This document shows positions 11,724 to 23,886 of a stretch of 64,000 nt of DNA, in pieces. Position 1 is the first letter of the stretch. Every line of letters begins with the position of its first letter. Made by a program: the position numbers and the translations under genes. This stretch comes from Ulva prolifera (Eukaryota; Chlorophyta; Ulvophyceae; Ulvales; Ulvaceae): contig CM041199.1 of assembly GCA_023078555.1 (NCBI GenBank), forward strand, positions 7,383,315 through 7,447,314, in the 5' to 3' direction. The notes beneath the pieces were generated by a model, which saw only the letters and a list, made by a program, of their open reading frames with translations, ran no database searches and was not told the origin of the DNA.

Positions 11724-12673
11724 TCATGTATTGAAAGCCAGGCCATGCAGGGACATCTGCTGGGCAGCATGTGACTGGAAGTGGTGCTGCAGCAGATCAT
11801 GCTGGTCTTGCAGACTTTTGTGCAATTCGGATTGGACCTGCACAGCTACGGTAACGTGATTCATGTTCAACCTGTCTCCCAGGCAGCATGTGCCAGCCAC
11901 AAAATGCTTAGCCCGTGGAATGTCTCCTTCGACTTGCATACTCCAGATGCGTCCGAGTCCCACAAAGCAACAACCGGAGTGTCATAAATTCATCCACTGC
12001 TGCTCTATGCAAGCTGTCCGCAGCGCAATGCAGAGGCAATGGCACAGTTCGAGAGCACTCTCACAATGCAATTGTGAATCAGTCAATTGTGAATCAGCGC
12101 TGTGAGACAAGGACTGCAAGAACTCAGTGGCATTCAGGCTAAGGAGGGCATTCCCACCTGTATCTGATGTCGAAGCTCTTTCTGCATTTGGTGCTGTTGG
12201 ATAATGGTCTCGACCAGCTTTTGCCGAGCAGCCTCGTCGGAGCCCACACGCGAGAGAGGCTCGCCAGCTGACTTTTCAGGCCAGTCCTGTGGTTCACTCG
12301 GGGACATCGCGTGCACCTCAGCACGCGGTGAAGATCCGTCTTTCCCTGACAGGCTACCAGATACAGTCGAGACTGGGGCATAGGCATCCAGCGCTTCAGA
12401 TTTTTGTGAAGCCTGGTAATCAGCCGTCAAAGTGAGGCGATATTTCTGTAAATGGCTTTTCACGTGCATGATCGTCACATCAGGTTCGTTCATGTGCTCC
12501 AGAATCCCTTTGGGTGTCGCGTACTGAGCTCCCCCCAGATCCGCAACGGCTCTTTCAAACCTCATGTGAAGCTCATTCGTCCACCTGATTCGCTTCTTGT
12601 TTTTACATGCAGATAATGTTGCAGAGGACTGCCTTGCGGTCCGAGAAGACCCCTCGGCCGGCACTTTGCCCAT
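11724..12673 (-). CDS. GARP/MYB-CC transcription factor (PHR1/PSR1-like)
   Basis: Two exons, 12158-12673 and 11724-11837, give 209 aa. The single GARP Myb repeat lies at about residues 27-83 and begins KKRIRWTNELHMRFERAV; it has LGGAQYATPKGILEHM and ends in the hallmark TIMHVKSHLQKYRLTL. A coiled-coil (MYB-CC, LHEQLE-like) segment follows and is split by the intron: LVETIIQQHQMQKELRHQIQ joined to VQSELHKSLQDQHDLLQHH. Family members bind phosphate-starvation promoter elements as dimers; PSR1 in Chlamydomonas and PHR1 in plants are the known cases. The intron (GTGGGA donor, GTGCAG acceptor) keeps the coiled coil in frame. The protein is short for the family and lacks long Gln-rich flanks, so upstream exons could be missing. 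Acting in phosphate signalling is inference from family only. Confidence 0.88.
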
Positions 12674-15288
12674 CTCGACACGGGACGATCAAGAAGCAGC
12701 GTCAAGCAGGTTTGTATAACGAAGATCTCTCATCTCGATAGACCTGATCTATACTCATGTGGCACGACATCTCACACCCAAGGCCGTTCAGTACAGCAGC
12801 CGGTGCAGCAGTCAGAACATCGGGCCATTTGCGTCACCCAGCGGGAGAAGAGGCTACGTTCTGGCGGTCATGGATCAATTTTATGTGACCAGAGCGTACT
12901 TCCAGTGACTAGCAGATTCACCCATTATCAGTCCATCCGCAACCATGCATTGACACCTCAGCCTTGGCCAAGCTTGGCGTCGCTAGATCCTGCCGCGGCG
13001 TGGGATGCTGGATGCGCATGATACAACCACACTGCGCTTGAACAGCCAGGAGCCCGTCGATGCACAACTAGCGGTTTGCGCCATGGCGACCATTCGCGTG
13101 CTGGCGCACGCGTGGCCGCGATGCAAGCGGAGTATCTGGATGCTAACAAAGTACGTGATCAATCATTGAGCATACGAGCACGGGCCACAGCACGGCACAA
13201 CACCAGGACGCAATATGTGGGTCGCAAACACGACTACCGAATGAAAAGGAGTTTTCTACATGGGTGCGGTACAAGTAGGCCTCAGCGAGCGCCGAGAGGC
13301 TCCATACACTTGCGACCAGCTGCCACCGTCGAACGTTTCCCTTTCCTCTGGCATGCACAAAACAGCCCTCGACAAATCTGGGATTCGGAACATGGCATTG
13401 TAATCAAACATATACGCTGCATTTCACTCGGAAAAACGGTTATGTCTTTGGATCTACGCTGGTTTTGCTGCTGACGTGAATGGTGCTGGTTTGCTGCCTG
13501 CCTCGGCCACGAGGCTACCAGTCGGCTTGTGTGTGCCCTTTCCAGGCACCTTGGGCCCTGTGCAGCCGTGTAGCGCATCCAGGCCCGCGCGGCAGTGCCA
13601 GTGCCTGTGCAAGTCATGTCACTTGTTCAGCGATTTTCAGCCACTCCCCACAAGCCAGACTGGCTTAAAGACGGGGCGCCTCCAATGTGCTTTACACACA
13701 CCAAAGAGCAGGATCTGTCCACCAGGGAAAGGTTGGGGCCTCACCATCCCAGCTTCCGTGTGACAAGGACAAAGGCAGCAAGGCGGGCAGCACCGCGAAA
13801 GGAGCAAGCAGACGAAGCAAACACCAAGACACCCACGCACATCTCACCCATCACCGGCGTAGCAAGCGACACAGATCCGCAGACCGCCAAGCACACACCC
13901 ACACACCAGCACACACCCACACAGACCCCACGGCCCACACACAACAACACAACCGCCAACACCACAACGCCTGCCGACGTACGACAGGGCCGCGCCCAAC
14001 ACACTGCTGCCTGAGGCTGCCCATCATGGCCGCCCGATTGCCGGGGGCCGCCCTAGCCCCAAACCGCACCCCCACCCCCCAAGCCACAGCACACCCACCA
14101 CGCCTGCCCGGAACACCGCCGCGCAGCCTCGCCGGCCCACGCCGCACCGCACCCAGGACAATGCATCGCCCAAGCCGTCTCCGCAATCCCTGCACATGCC
14201 AACGAAGGCACCCCGCACGCCCATCGGACCTGGCCCAGCTTCCGTGACACTGCCTTGCCCCACTTGCGCTGTATTCGTGGATTTCAGATGCGCTGCAGGA
14301 CGACCATTACAGGGCAGCCGGTGAAATAGGTCTGGCTGCAGCTATATACAGAACCCCCAGAGGCTATCAAGCCAGAGTGCAACCTCACAGTACTTTGGTT
14401 ACTCGAAAGCTGCGTAGCAGAGTTGCAGGAGTTGATTACAACTGTAACAGATACACTTTACGGATGATATCTCCATCAACTGTATGTGCGTGACTTTTCA
14501 TGTTCAAGGAGATGTAGCCCTGACCGCGAATCTGTGATGTTCCGTGAGAGAAATGTGTGAGGTGGACCGCCTTGCTTGTGACGAGGAGCCAGCTGGAGGA
14601 GCTAGCAGGGTGGCTTTACGGGGGCGTATGAAGAGCTTTGTGCCAATAACATTGAACCTTTTTTGAGGTGGACTTCTTTGACTTTCTCAGCACGGGCCGA
14701 AACAGTAGTGAAGCTTCGTTTTGCTTTGTGCGCTTGCCCCTGTCGTCACTCCGAAGTAGGGACGATCACGAGCGCGACTCCGTAGAGTTGTGATCGAGCC
14801 TGCATGCAGCCGGCTTTCTAAAAATCGAACACACAGGCACATTGACATGTAATCGTTCGTAAGGTCGAGGCCATTGTGTACTAAGCTCCTGCAAACGCTG
14901 TCCGCTGTCCAGGCCTTCGGGTCGGTAACCGCGATTTCAGGCACAGCCGTGAGGGCAGGCACCGCCAATGCGTGGAGGTACGCATTGCAGGTACTATGTG
15001 CTGCATGTCGCCATGGTAAGCTGATCAATGCTCCGCGGGGAGTGTGAAGTGCCGTTCCCAGGGTATGTACGTATTTGGTAGATGGACAGCGACAAGTGTC
15101 GGCCTAAATGCGTGATCCATTCTATCCACCCAGGCTTCTGTCAAGTTGCACATTTTCGCGCTCTGACATGTCGACCTAATGCAGAAGAGGATGTACGGTA
15201 CGGCTCGAGTAAACGGCAAGACAACGCCACTGAACCTTGCCAATCTGCCATACAGCGGCGGCCCGAATGTGGGCAATCGCCGCGATAA
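12674..15288. other. Intergenic with an A/C-rich strand-skewed block
   Basis: No gene recognised. At about 13850-14240 the plus strand is strikingly rich in C and A (ACACCCAC-like runs). This opens long low-complexity frames such as 13687-14247, which I treat as composition artefacts. The last part is the 5' flank of membrane-protein copy A. Its only upstream ATG candidates (15179 and 15191) are in a different frame from the conserved exon. Confidence 0.4.
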
Positions 15289-18200
15289 ACTCTACCAGTA
15301 TGGCTTTTGGCGCTGTCTACGCGTCTGTTCATCCTACCAGAGGCCTGGGATGGCTGGGCAACCATTCATGCCAAGCCTTACCAAGTTTTTCTCTACACCA
15401 TGCTTGCTAGCTTTGTCGCCATCGTAGTGAATTCCTGGTGCCTATCTGTAGCATCCGAACCTGTCTCAGTATTGCTCCTGATCCCCTGTATGGTGTACTG
15501 CATTTGCCACCTTGCCGTGCACCTTCTTGTTTCGGGATACGGCCCGGCCGTGAGCCAGAACACGCCATACACTGCCATGGGATGCCTGTCAGGTACTGCC
15601 CATGCTTTTGTCACCGTGAGGCTGCTGGCGTGGCCAGGTCAGCACATCCCTTTCGGGAGCCACCAGCGTTTCCTGGCCTGGCTTGCGGCAGGGATGTGGG
15701 CCGTCAGCGTTGCAGCTGTTCTAGGAATCTGGGGCATGGACCATCCTCCAAAGCCACATAGGTACGTCTCGGTTGTATTTGTTGAGACAGTGCTTGTCAC
15801 CACGACATCGGGCTGTTCTTGCATCGGGGCGATTGTCACCCTGTATTGCAGCATGCAGTCACGCGCCTGGTCATGAACTCTTTTGCGCACTGGAGCTTCT
15901 CCTTGAGTTGCCAGGCTATGTTGCGCATGCCCGTCTATTGCTTGTGAGTGCAGATCCTTTGCGGCACCGCTGCTGCGGGCGAGTATACGGGCCCTCAGAG
16001 TCATGGACTCTGTGACAGACATGCTGGTCATCAGAATGATGCTGGATATGGTGGGCTGCTAGCTGCACAAAGCTGCTGCGCATGTAGGCTAGCAGTTGAT
16101 GTCGGATCTGGGAAGAGTTTCTTGTCCCATTTTTGCGCGGCAGATCCAATCAAAGAGCATGTGCCAACCCCACATGAGAGAGTTTTGCTTGTGTGTTCGT
16201 TGTTATATCATACATCCTAGCTAATGGATGTTTTGGGGTAGCGTGGCTGAAACTCTGATCACGCTGATCGTGCGTGGCCGATTGTTTGCAGCGGTGACCC
16301 ATTGATGGCAGGTGTCCACTGGTGCATCATGCACGCTGCACCCCAATTCAGGTCTGCTTCTTTCCAAGCATTCTGCATAGGTGGGTGTCCAGATGTTCAG
16401 CAAACGCGTAGATCTCTTGTTGCGGTGTTGTGCCTCTCCTGTGGTTGGCACATTTGGCGGCGTTGTTTTCAAGAGGGCCACTGCGGTACGGCTGTCTCGA
16501 TGCGGAGTTTATGCTGAGGACACTGCTGCAGGCCCAGGAGCCATGCTACTGGTTTGGCGCACAGAGGGCTTGTTCCCGATGGCTCATCTTGGCCGCGTGT
16601 GCTGGCGGCGTCGCTGCTTTGGACCTGGCCATCAGCATGTTCCTTGCGTCGGCAGGATTCGCATTCTCAAGCAGTGAGTTGAGTGATCGGAAACGGCGGT
16701 GAGCTCTGCTGCTTCTCAAGGTCATGCTGTGCTGTGAGCAGACTTGCAGCCCTTCTGGGGATGCATCAAAGGCAGCCAACTGGGGTTGGCCCAACCTGCG
16801 CGCGCACGACAAGGCAGATTGCATTGTCTGATGGCATGGAAACACCTGCAAGTTCAAGGCGACGCAGCCCTAGTGCCAGTGGCAATGCTTTACAAGGACA
16901 AATCCAGAGAGGCGGGTAGCACCGCCCAACAGTGGCGATGTGTGACCACGCATGTTCTGAAAGCACCCACTCGTACAGGCCTACAGTGCAGCGCAGACCA
17001 ACCCGATTCTGAGCAGGTGTGTGGCTTGCTGCTGATGATGCTGGCCTGCTGCAGGATGTGGATTCGCGCCCATGTGGCGATGTTCTCGTGCGAGGCCGCC
17101 ATCCTCGCGGTCCCCCTCGGGAAGCTCGTCAGCGGCTTCCAGGAGCCCGCCGCCGCAACGTCCACCGCAGACAGCAGGCTGCAGACCGCAGATGCGCAGC
17201 TGCCCCAGCTTCAGGACGCCCCAGCTTCAGGACGCAGGTGCGCCCCGCCCCAGCTTCAGGACGCCCCAGGACGCCCCAGCTTCAGGACGCCCCAGCTTCA
17301 GACCGCAGGTGCGCCCCGCCCCAGCTTCAGGGCGGTCCCGGCGCAAATGTCAGCATGCTGGGGCGCTGTATGCCTGCCTGCCTGCGCAGCATCGTCCACA
17401 AGCCCGCGCGGCGCTATGCATGCTGCCCAAAGGCAGGCCGGGGCATGCAGTCACCTCCGCACACCATATGATAGTGCATCTGGCAACTGCAATTCCCCGC
17501 TGGAATCCACACAATCCACGTGACAGTCACAGAGTATACTCACCGCCCTCTCATGCATACATATGTTCAGGAGAGCCTTGTGTGGTACAGTAAAGTAGAT
17601 CTGAATGTACTGAGCCGTATCCAATTGGACATTGACAACTCCGAGCGACCGCAGGACTGCATATGCCATGTAGTTTCTCATGTGCAGTGCATTTGCCCGT
17701 ACTGAGCGTGTACGGAAATGGTGAATGAGAAGTCTAGTATAGATGCTTGCCTCCTACGCTGGTATCTACGATCGTGCCCGTCCTCTGTCCTTTAAAAGCC
17801 ACATACACTGGAGCCTTCTGGTCACATGAGGCCCTCAGCGTGTGGGGTGTCTGCCTGGTCTCCGGTTCCCTGCGGCCTGTGCCAAGCTGCGGCACTGGTA
17901 CAGCCGCCATGGCCGCAGTTGAGCTCTCTGGGTGGGTGGGCTCGAGGTAAGATTTTCCTTGCAAAGTTCATCACTTGTCTGCAATATGTGAGCTTCACGA
18001 CGACGGCAGGAGTGCCTCTCTGTGCACACGCGACACACTGTGTCTGAGACATGCATGCTGCGCATGCACTTGTCTATTCTGTTGGTGATCTTGTACACAC
18101 AGGCGCCGTTTGTGGCCAGGCAGCCTGGTCCTGCAAACGCTGCGACCCACGATCGCAGCTCTTGTTCTGTCCTGGGCCGCAGCTTGCCCTGGTCCTGTCC

Positions 18201-18615
18201 TGCCATGCAGCGGCACTAGGATCATGATGATGGCCCGCTGGGTGCTGCGGCTATTGCCTCTTATGCATGAATAGGTCTAACTCGTCATCTCGCTGTATGG
18301 ATGCTGCAGCTAGGGCGATGACTGCATCTGCAGAGTGTGCCCAGCAAGTGTATGACTGTGCGCACTGGCCATACCGTCGACAGGCCCGGCCTGTGATTAA
18401 CCCTACTTCTCGACTGCAGGAACTCCGTGACGCTCACGCTGGCATCGTTCGCGGTCACGGTCGCTTCATTCTGCCTGACCATGCTCGGCATGAAGAGGGT
18501 CCTCGGGGCGGTGAACCGCGTCGGCGTGGAGCTGCGGCAACGCCTCTCCAGGGGCTCGGTGCACAGCGACAGGCCCCGCCCCGCAGGCACATGCATGGAG
18601 TCCTGCAGCCTGTAG
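15289..18615 (+). CDS. Multi-span membrane protein, tandem copy A
   Basis: First of four tandem copies of a membrane protein I do not recognise. Exons: 15289-15761, 15954-16050, 16532-16698, 17055-17237 and 18420-18615; the phases match those of copies B and D. Exon 1 encodes LSTRLFILPEAWDGWATIHA then four hydrophobic segments. Exon 2 ends TDMLVIRMMLDM. Exon 3 has QEPCYWFGAQRACSRW and a helix. Exon 4 has HVAMFSCEAAILAVPLGKLV. Exon 5 has LTLASFAVTVASFCLTMLGM then a basic tail. The N-terminus is disturbed: the conserved frame meets a TAA at 15286 with no ATG before the first helix, while the nearby ATG at 15179 reads in another frame. Either a frameshift or an unseen upstream exon is present. 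A minisatellite expands the end of exon 4. Transport or channel function cannot be assigned. Confidence 0.7.
17190..17340 (+). repeat. 17-base minisatellite spanning exon 4 donor of copy A
   Basis: Tandem, partly scrambled copies of a ~17-base unit (CAGCTTCAGGACGCCCC) occupy the end of exon 4 and the start of the intron. Among them the donor-like string GCAG|GTGCGCCCC occurs twice, with breaks at 17237 and 17308. Only the first keeps phase 2 into exon 5. Copies B and D have no array here and an exon 60 bases shorter. Confidence 0.8.
17588..17667 (+). repeat. Dispersed ~80-base repeat, copy 1
   Basis: Shares a diverged but colinear ~80-base sequence with 48647-48729, including CAGTAAAGTA, TCTGAAT, ACTGAGC, TTGGACATTGACAACT and GCATATGC-like ends. 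Copy 1 lies in intron 4 of membrane-protein copy A. There is no coding potential and no clear terminal inverted repeats, so the class is unknown. Confidence 0.7.
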
Positions 18616-19886
18616 AGGTGGCCTCTGAGCCCGGCACGCACCAACAATGGACGCCGCCATCGTACCGCTGCAGGTCACGCACACGATGACCAGACCTGGA
18701 CTTGCTGAGCCCCGGGCCTGTGAGTGCGGTTGTGCACCCCTGTTGGGTGCAGCAGTAGGGCCGCATAACGCTCGTGGGTACTGTCCATGTGATGGTGTGG
18801 GGCAAGCTGGAGCATGGGTGGTCGTCTGGAGCATGTGGCGGCGGGCACTCAGTGGCCTGGGTTCTGGGACACACACGCCATGGCTTGCAGGCGTGTGCGG
18901 ATGCGTTCATGGTGAAGCCAGGGGTACGACCAGCTGCCAGCAGGATCGACCTCAGGGAGCTGTCTGGATTGATGCCTGTGTTGGCCTGTGCAGCGGGCAG
19001 GACTTTGCACGACGTAGATCAGGCGCCAAAGCGTGCATCGGTGGCGGGCTCCCGGAGCAGTAGGCAGTCAGCTGAATTGGATGGTATACTGGAGAACATG
19101 ACAGCATGATGCTGCAGGCCACGGATGCCCCAGGAAGGACATAGCTAGCTTGTGGCAAGCATGGACGCAGGCACATCGACGCGTCATTGACCCGCAGGTG
19201 CTCGAGCTTCAGGGGCTGGCCTTGTCTGAAGCTAGCCTGTGCCAGACCAGCAGGAACTCTGCTTCTATACTTGCAATGGAACCATACAACACTGGCCACA
19301 TATGGAGAGAACGAGAGATTAACATGTGTGTGCTTTGCGTTCAATTTGGTACCGAGCAGTGTCGTGTTGCCTTGCAGCGTTCCGGCGGCTGCCACCAGCA
19401 GTTGGTGCTAGGTGAATGGAAGCGTTCTATTTGAATGGGCAGGAGGGCCCACCTCTGATACTGAGAGGCCAAGCAGACCAGGGGCATGTCCTGGCAGATC
19501 GCTCTGAAGTGATTGTGACCGCAAAAACACCACCAGTAATAGAGCTACAGAATGATTCTTGGGCATGTACGCAGAGACTGGAATGAGCACCACGATGGCA
19601 TGGTATGTGCCCGACATCATGCGATGCATGTGGTTGTATCACGTTTTTGCTACATTAGCGGTAATAGCAGGCATGTTGTGAGCTCCTGTGGTATAGACCC
19701 TTCAGAGGCCCACCGGTTGCCAGCCTGTGTAATGGGCAGCAGGCGCCGGCCAGTGAGTTCTGCAGATCATACAGTAATCAACACTATCCCATTACTGGGG
19801 AGATAACTTCTGCTGTGACCCTCTGGTGCTGCGTAACAGCATGATTAAGACACAGCCAGGCAGACACCAGGCCTGCAACCATCAAA
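18616..19886. other. Intergenic between copies A and B
   Basis: No exon-like frame with family similarity. Holds the 3' flank of copy A; nothing else recognised. Confidence 0.4.
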
Positions 19887-20662
19887 ATGCATAGCCTGCA
19901 GCATGATCACAAGGAAGCCAGTGCATGCCCACGTGCACGATGCAGAGTCTAACGCCATGTTTTTCGCACTTACTTCTGCAAAATTACAAACAGCAGACAT
20001 CATCATTGACTGTTGTTTGGAACGTGGCTCCTCGCATCTATTGCTCGCTCCCCCTCATGTACGCATGCAGAGCAATGGCACACTATGCAACTTGTTATCA
20101 ATGCGTGATACCTTGCACCCCCGGCAGGTGATCTATTTACAAAACGCCCCACCATGTCTCGAGATATTCGACACCTGTCATCACGCCCGTGTGGCGCGCC
20201 GGTTCGCTGTTGAACCTGAATGTAGCAGTGTCGTTGATCCACATCATGCGCAATTACAAGGATTATTTATTAGGTTTGGGCTTGAGGTCAATGGCCTTTG
20301 GTGTGTCGTTGCTTTAAAGACACGCACCGTTGCGACTTGGCTCCCAGCGGTCGATGCACGGTGCTAAGCCGTGAAATCACGATTTCACTGTTCTCAGGTA
20401 GCTCTTCCTCTGTATTTCTGCGCTCTTACCATGTCTTATTCCATGAAGGACGAAACTCGCCGTCCTGGTGTCCAGTCTCGTATATGAGTAGTGACGACGC
20501 TTGCGCTGATCTTCGAGAAAGGCCGGTCAGTTACCACCCTCATCCAATCAGCACGGATGCCACCGATAGGCTTATGTTATTGACTGTGTTATTATCTTCT
20601 GATTGCACAATACTGTGTACAGCACAACTCAACGCCTCAAATAGCATACCAGAGCACACGAG
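19887..20662 (+). repeat. 5' flank of copy B, duplicated upstream of copy C
   Basis: Colinear, diverged similarity to 24943-25686 at an offset of about 5.0 kb. Shared anchors are ATGCATAGCCTGCA (19887 and 24944), GGAAGCCAGTGCATG, CAGGTGATCTA and a TATGAATAGCGACG-like string (20483 and 25516). The duplication unit therefore carried its promoter region along with the gene. Confidence 0.75.
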
Positions 20663-23600
20663 ATGTCCAACCAGCCGGAAAGCGGCAACGTACCTCGTGA
20701 AGACCCAGATTCATGTTCGTACGAGCTGCCTGAGTGGGTGCGGGTGCTGTCTGCGCGCCTGTTCATTCTTCCACAGGCATGGGATGGCTGGGCAGCGATT
20801 CATGAGGAGCCGTTCAAAGGCTTCCTCTACTGTGTGTCAGCGAGCTTATTTGCAATCATATTCAACACTTCAGGTCTGCTTGTCGCCAACGCAGGAAGTG
20901 GAGGTCTTCTTCTGCTTTCCTGCACGGCATATTGCACTTGCCACCTCTGCATGCACCTTCTTGTTTATAGATATGGCCCAATCGTCAGCCGTAGCAAGAT
21001 ATACAATTCCGCCTTCTTCGTGACAGTCTGTGCATATACGCTTGCATCGATATTGTTGCTGGCATGGTCAGGCGATCACGCCCCCTTGGGAAATCAGTTG
21101 GGGTTGATCGGATTTCTTGCTGTGGGCATTTGGATGCTCATCGTCCCAGTTGTACTTGGAATGTCGGCGACGCAACACCCTCTGCAGCCATACAGGTGAA
21201 GTTTCCCACAGTGTCGATCGACGATGCTGATTCCGATATTTAGAATCCTACGCAAGAATGCAACATGCCCCTACTGTGTGATTTGCTTAAGAAGCATGCA
21301 GTGTATGGGGCTACTGTGTAGTTACATCTCAATGGTACATGTAGGAAACATCTGTCAAGTGTGCTGAGTATCGGCTGATCCAGTGCAGGTCCATCACCGT
21401 CCCACTCATTGGCGCCACTGTCCGGACTCTGCGAATCCTAGACGGTTTGACAGACTTGCTAGTCATCAGAATGATGCTGGAGAAGGTGGGCTGCTCATGC
21501 TCACCAGTGCTGGGTCTTGATGGCCAATGAAATGCGCTGAATGTCTCGGTCTCGTTTCTGGATGGCAGCCCTGAAAAAGCTGCCAGGCGACCCAACACTA
21601 CTTCGCACAAGCACCCAAACAAAGATGCTAATCCACAAACTTGTGTTCCCCCTGGCTGCTGATCCCACTGCTGCATGCTTGCGTGCTCGCATTGGTACGT
21701 ACGTACTGCGCCACTTGTATGCCCTTGGGCCAGTGGGCTCCAAAGCTTACCTTTGCGAGGGTTTCTTATGAACTAGGTTGCTGCTCACAATGAAATAGAA
21801 TCAATCAATTCAATGTTCTGCGAAGCTGCTGCAGGCCCAGGAGCCGTGCTATTGGTTTGGGGCTGAGCGGGGCTGCGACCGCTGGATCATCCTGGCCGTC
21901 TGTGCCGGAGTCGTTGCAGCTGTGGACCTCGCCATTGGCATTTACCTTGCTTTTGCAGGGCCGTCTATCCAGGCCGTCGATAAAGGTGCTGAAAAAAGAC
22001 GGTGCGCTTCTTCGCTTGGCTGTCAGACTGCGGTTTCCCTCATTGTTGCCTCGCCATGCAGCAGCAGTGCTAGAGCGCAGGTAGCTTCACCCAGGCTGCA
22101 ATGTCCAGGGCCATACACACCGTGCATCACACAGTCAAGCCTATATGTGTTTGATATTTGCCGGGTCAATGCTGAGGTGTGGCCAGATCTGCTCTGCTTC
22201 GTGCGACATGCAGACGGTCACTCACACTGACTTGCAGTGACCATTGGCAGTTGATACGCCACTGCCAGTTCCATCGTGCGGCGTGCCGTAGGCACGAGGC
22301 CTCAGAATCCAGTGACAGGACTCTCAAAATGCTTGATGTGACTGTCTGAACAGCGCAGTGTGGGATCGGAGAGAGTCCACCATGTGTGCCAGGGAACCGC
22401 GCTGAAGTTCCGCGGCAACACAATAGCTAGATCAAGACTCGGCTTGCTGCACAATTGCTCAGTGTGCTGTGTCCTTCGATGCAGTTGGCTACTCTGCAGG
22501 TGCCACGCTTGTACTGCTGCCTGTGGCACCAGAAGAGTGGCAATCATATACGGATGGCAACCGTGCACGAGGCGGCCCACATCACAGCACCTGTACCTCC
22601 TGTCTTTTAATTGTTGCTGCTGACGATGGTGGGGCCAGGCCGTATGCACAGTTACGAGTGCCTGCTCCAGGTCGCAGCCCTATCCACACTCCAGCAGTGT
22701 GACATGAAGTAGCCCCACGCCATCATCCCAGGTGGCTGCGTACGCTGTTGTAGCTCTGCCTGTGCTGCAGGCTGCTCACTCATGCCCACTTGGCATCGTT
22801 CTCGTGCGAGGTCGCGATCCTCTCGGTCACCCTCGTGAAGCTCTTCTGCGACTTCCAGGAGCCCGCCGCCGCCACCTCGCCCACCGAGCGCCGGTGCGCC
22901 CCTGCGCCACACTCCCACTCTGCGCTGCTGGTGTGCACATGGGGCGCCCTGATGAGGTCTGTGTTGGTCCACAGTCCTTTCAGGCATGGAGGTGCACGTC
23001 CGAGCTGGGTCGCATGTGTCACGCCCATTGATTTTGCCAGCACAGGCGTGGCGTATCGTTCCACTGGAGTTCTGAGGTGCACCTATTCACCCTTCGCCGC
23101 GAATTCTTCCGCTTGTGTTGTGAGGTGCATCTGTGCACTCTTCTGCGGAGCCTGTGGTGCTCCTGTATGTCATGAACCAAATCTGGCTGCGTCTCGGCAA
23201 GCGGCATGCATGCATGAATATGCCACCTGGCAGTTTGCGGCCGGATCCAGGCCGTTGTGCTGTCCAGGTCACAATATGTCAGCCTGCACTGACACCCTCC
23301 GCAGCTCATCTTTCTGTGGCACTGGGCCTAATCCCTCAGGCTTGTGCGGAGGCAGCCATCAGCATAGCTTCCCGGCCTCCTCCGCTGCTGTCCGGCATTG
23401 CTCTGCATGATCCCCTGGACTGCGGTTGTGGGTTGTCAAACCCGATCACTTGGAATGGCGTCGAGGTCTCGGGTCTCCAATCCTCGATGGCAGCCGTAGA
23501 GCCCTGCTTTAAGGCGATCCGACATTGGTGCTGCTGTAGTGGCTCAGGCCGCGGTGGCAGCCTGCATCGGCAGGCTGCACCCGTTCCGTCGTAGGAAGGT

Positions 23601-23886
23601 GGCAGACGTCTGGATGGTAGTCTTGGCCAAGCACGTGCCGGTATGTGTGACATGATACCTGCTGTGCAGGAACGCCGTGTCGCTGACCCTGGGGTCGTTT
23701 GCCGTCACGATCGCCTCGTTCTGCCTGACAATGCTCGGCATGAAGCGGGTCCTCGGGACGGTGAACCGCGTCGGCGTGGAGCTGCGACAGCGCATGTCTC
23801 GGGCGTCAGTCCACAGCAGCCACAGCACAGATGTCGGACGCCTGCGGCCGGTAGATGCATCCGCGGTCGCCGATATGGAGAAGTGA
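20663..23886 (+). CDS. Multi-span membrane protein, tandem copy B (intact model)
   Basis: Best-preserved copy. Exons 20663-21195, 21389-21485, 21835-22001, 22771-22893 and 23670-23886 join in frame to 378 aa, starting at a clean ATG. After a polar ~40-residue head and LSARLFILPQAWDGWAAIH come hydrophobic segments at about residues 53-75, 80-105, 117-138 and 145-168. Exon 2 adds an amphipathic linker ending LLVIRMMLEK. Segment 5 follows QEPCYWFGAERGCDRW, segment 6 is SFSCEVAILSVTLVKLF, and segment 7 is SLTLGSFAVTIASFCLTMLG before a basic, Ser/Arg-rich tail. That makes about seven membrane segments. There is no signature of a known GPCR, rhodopsin or transporter; the protein is unrecognised. 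Donors use the GTGCG type in introns 3 and 4. Four tandem homologues show this is a real, expanding lineage-specific family. Confidence 0.82.

Noticed and set aside
13687-14247. 186-codon His/Thr/Pro-rich frame
   Set aside because: Low-complexity A/C-rich sequence with open frames in several phases; no splice or family support.
17190-17340. CRISPR-like array
   Set aside because: The repeat units are contiguous without spacers; it is a minisatellite in a eukaryotic gene.
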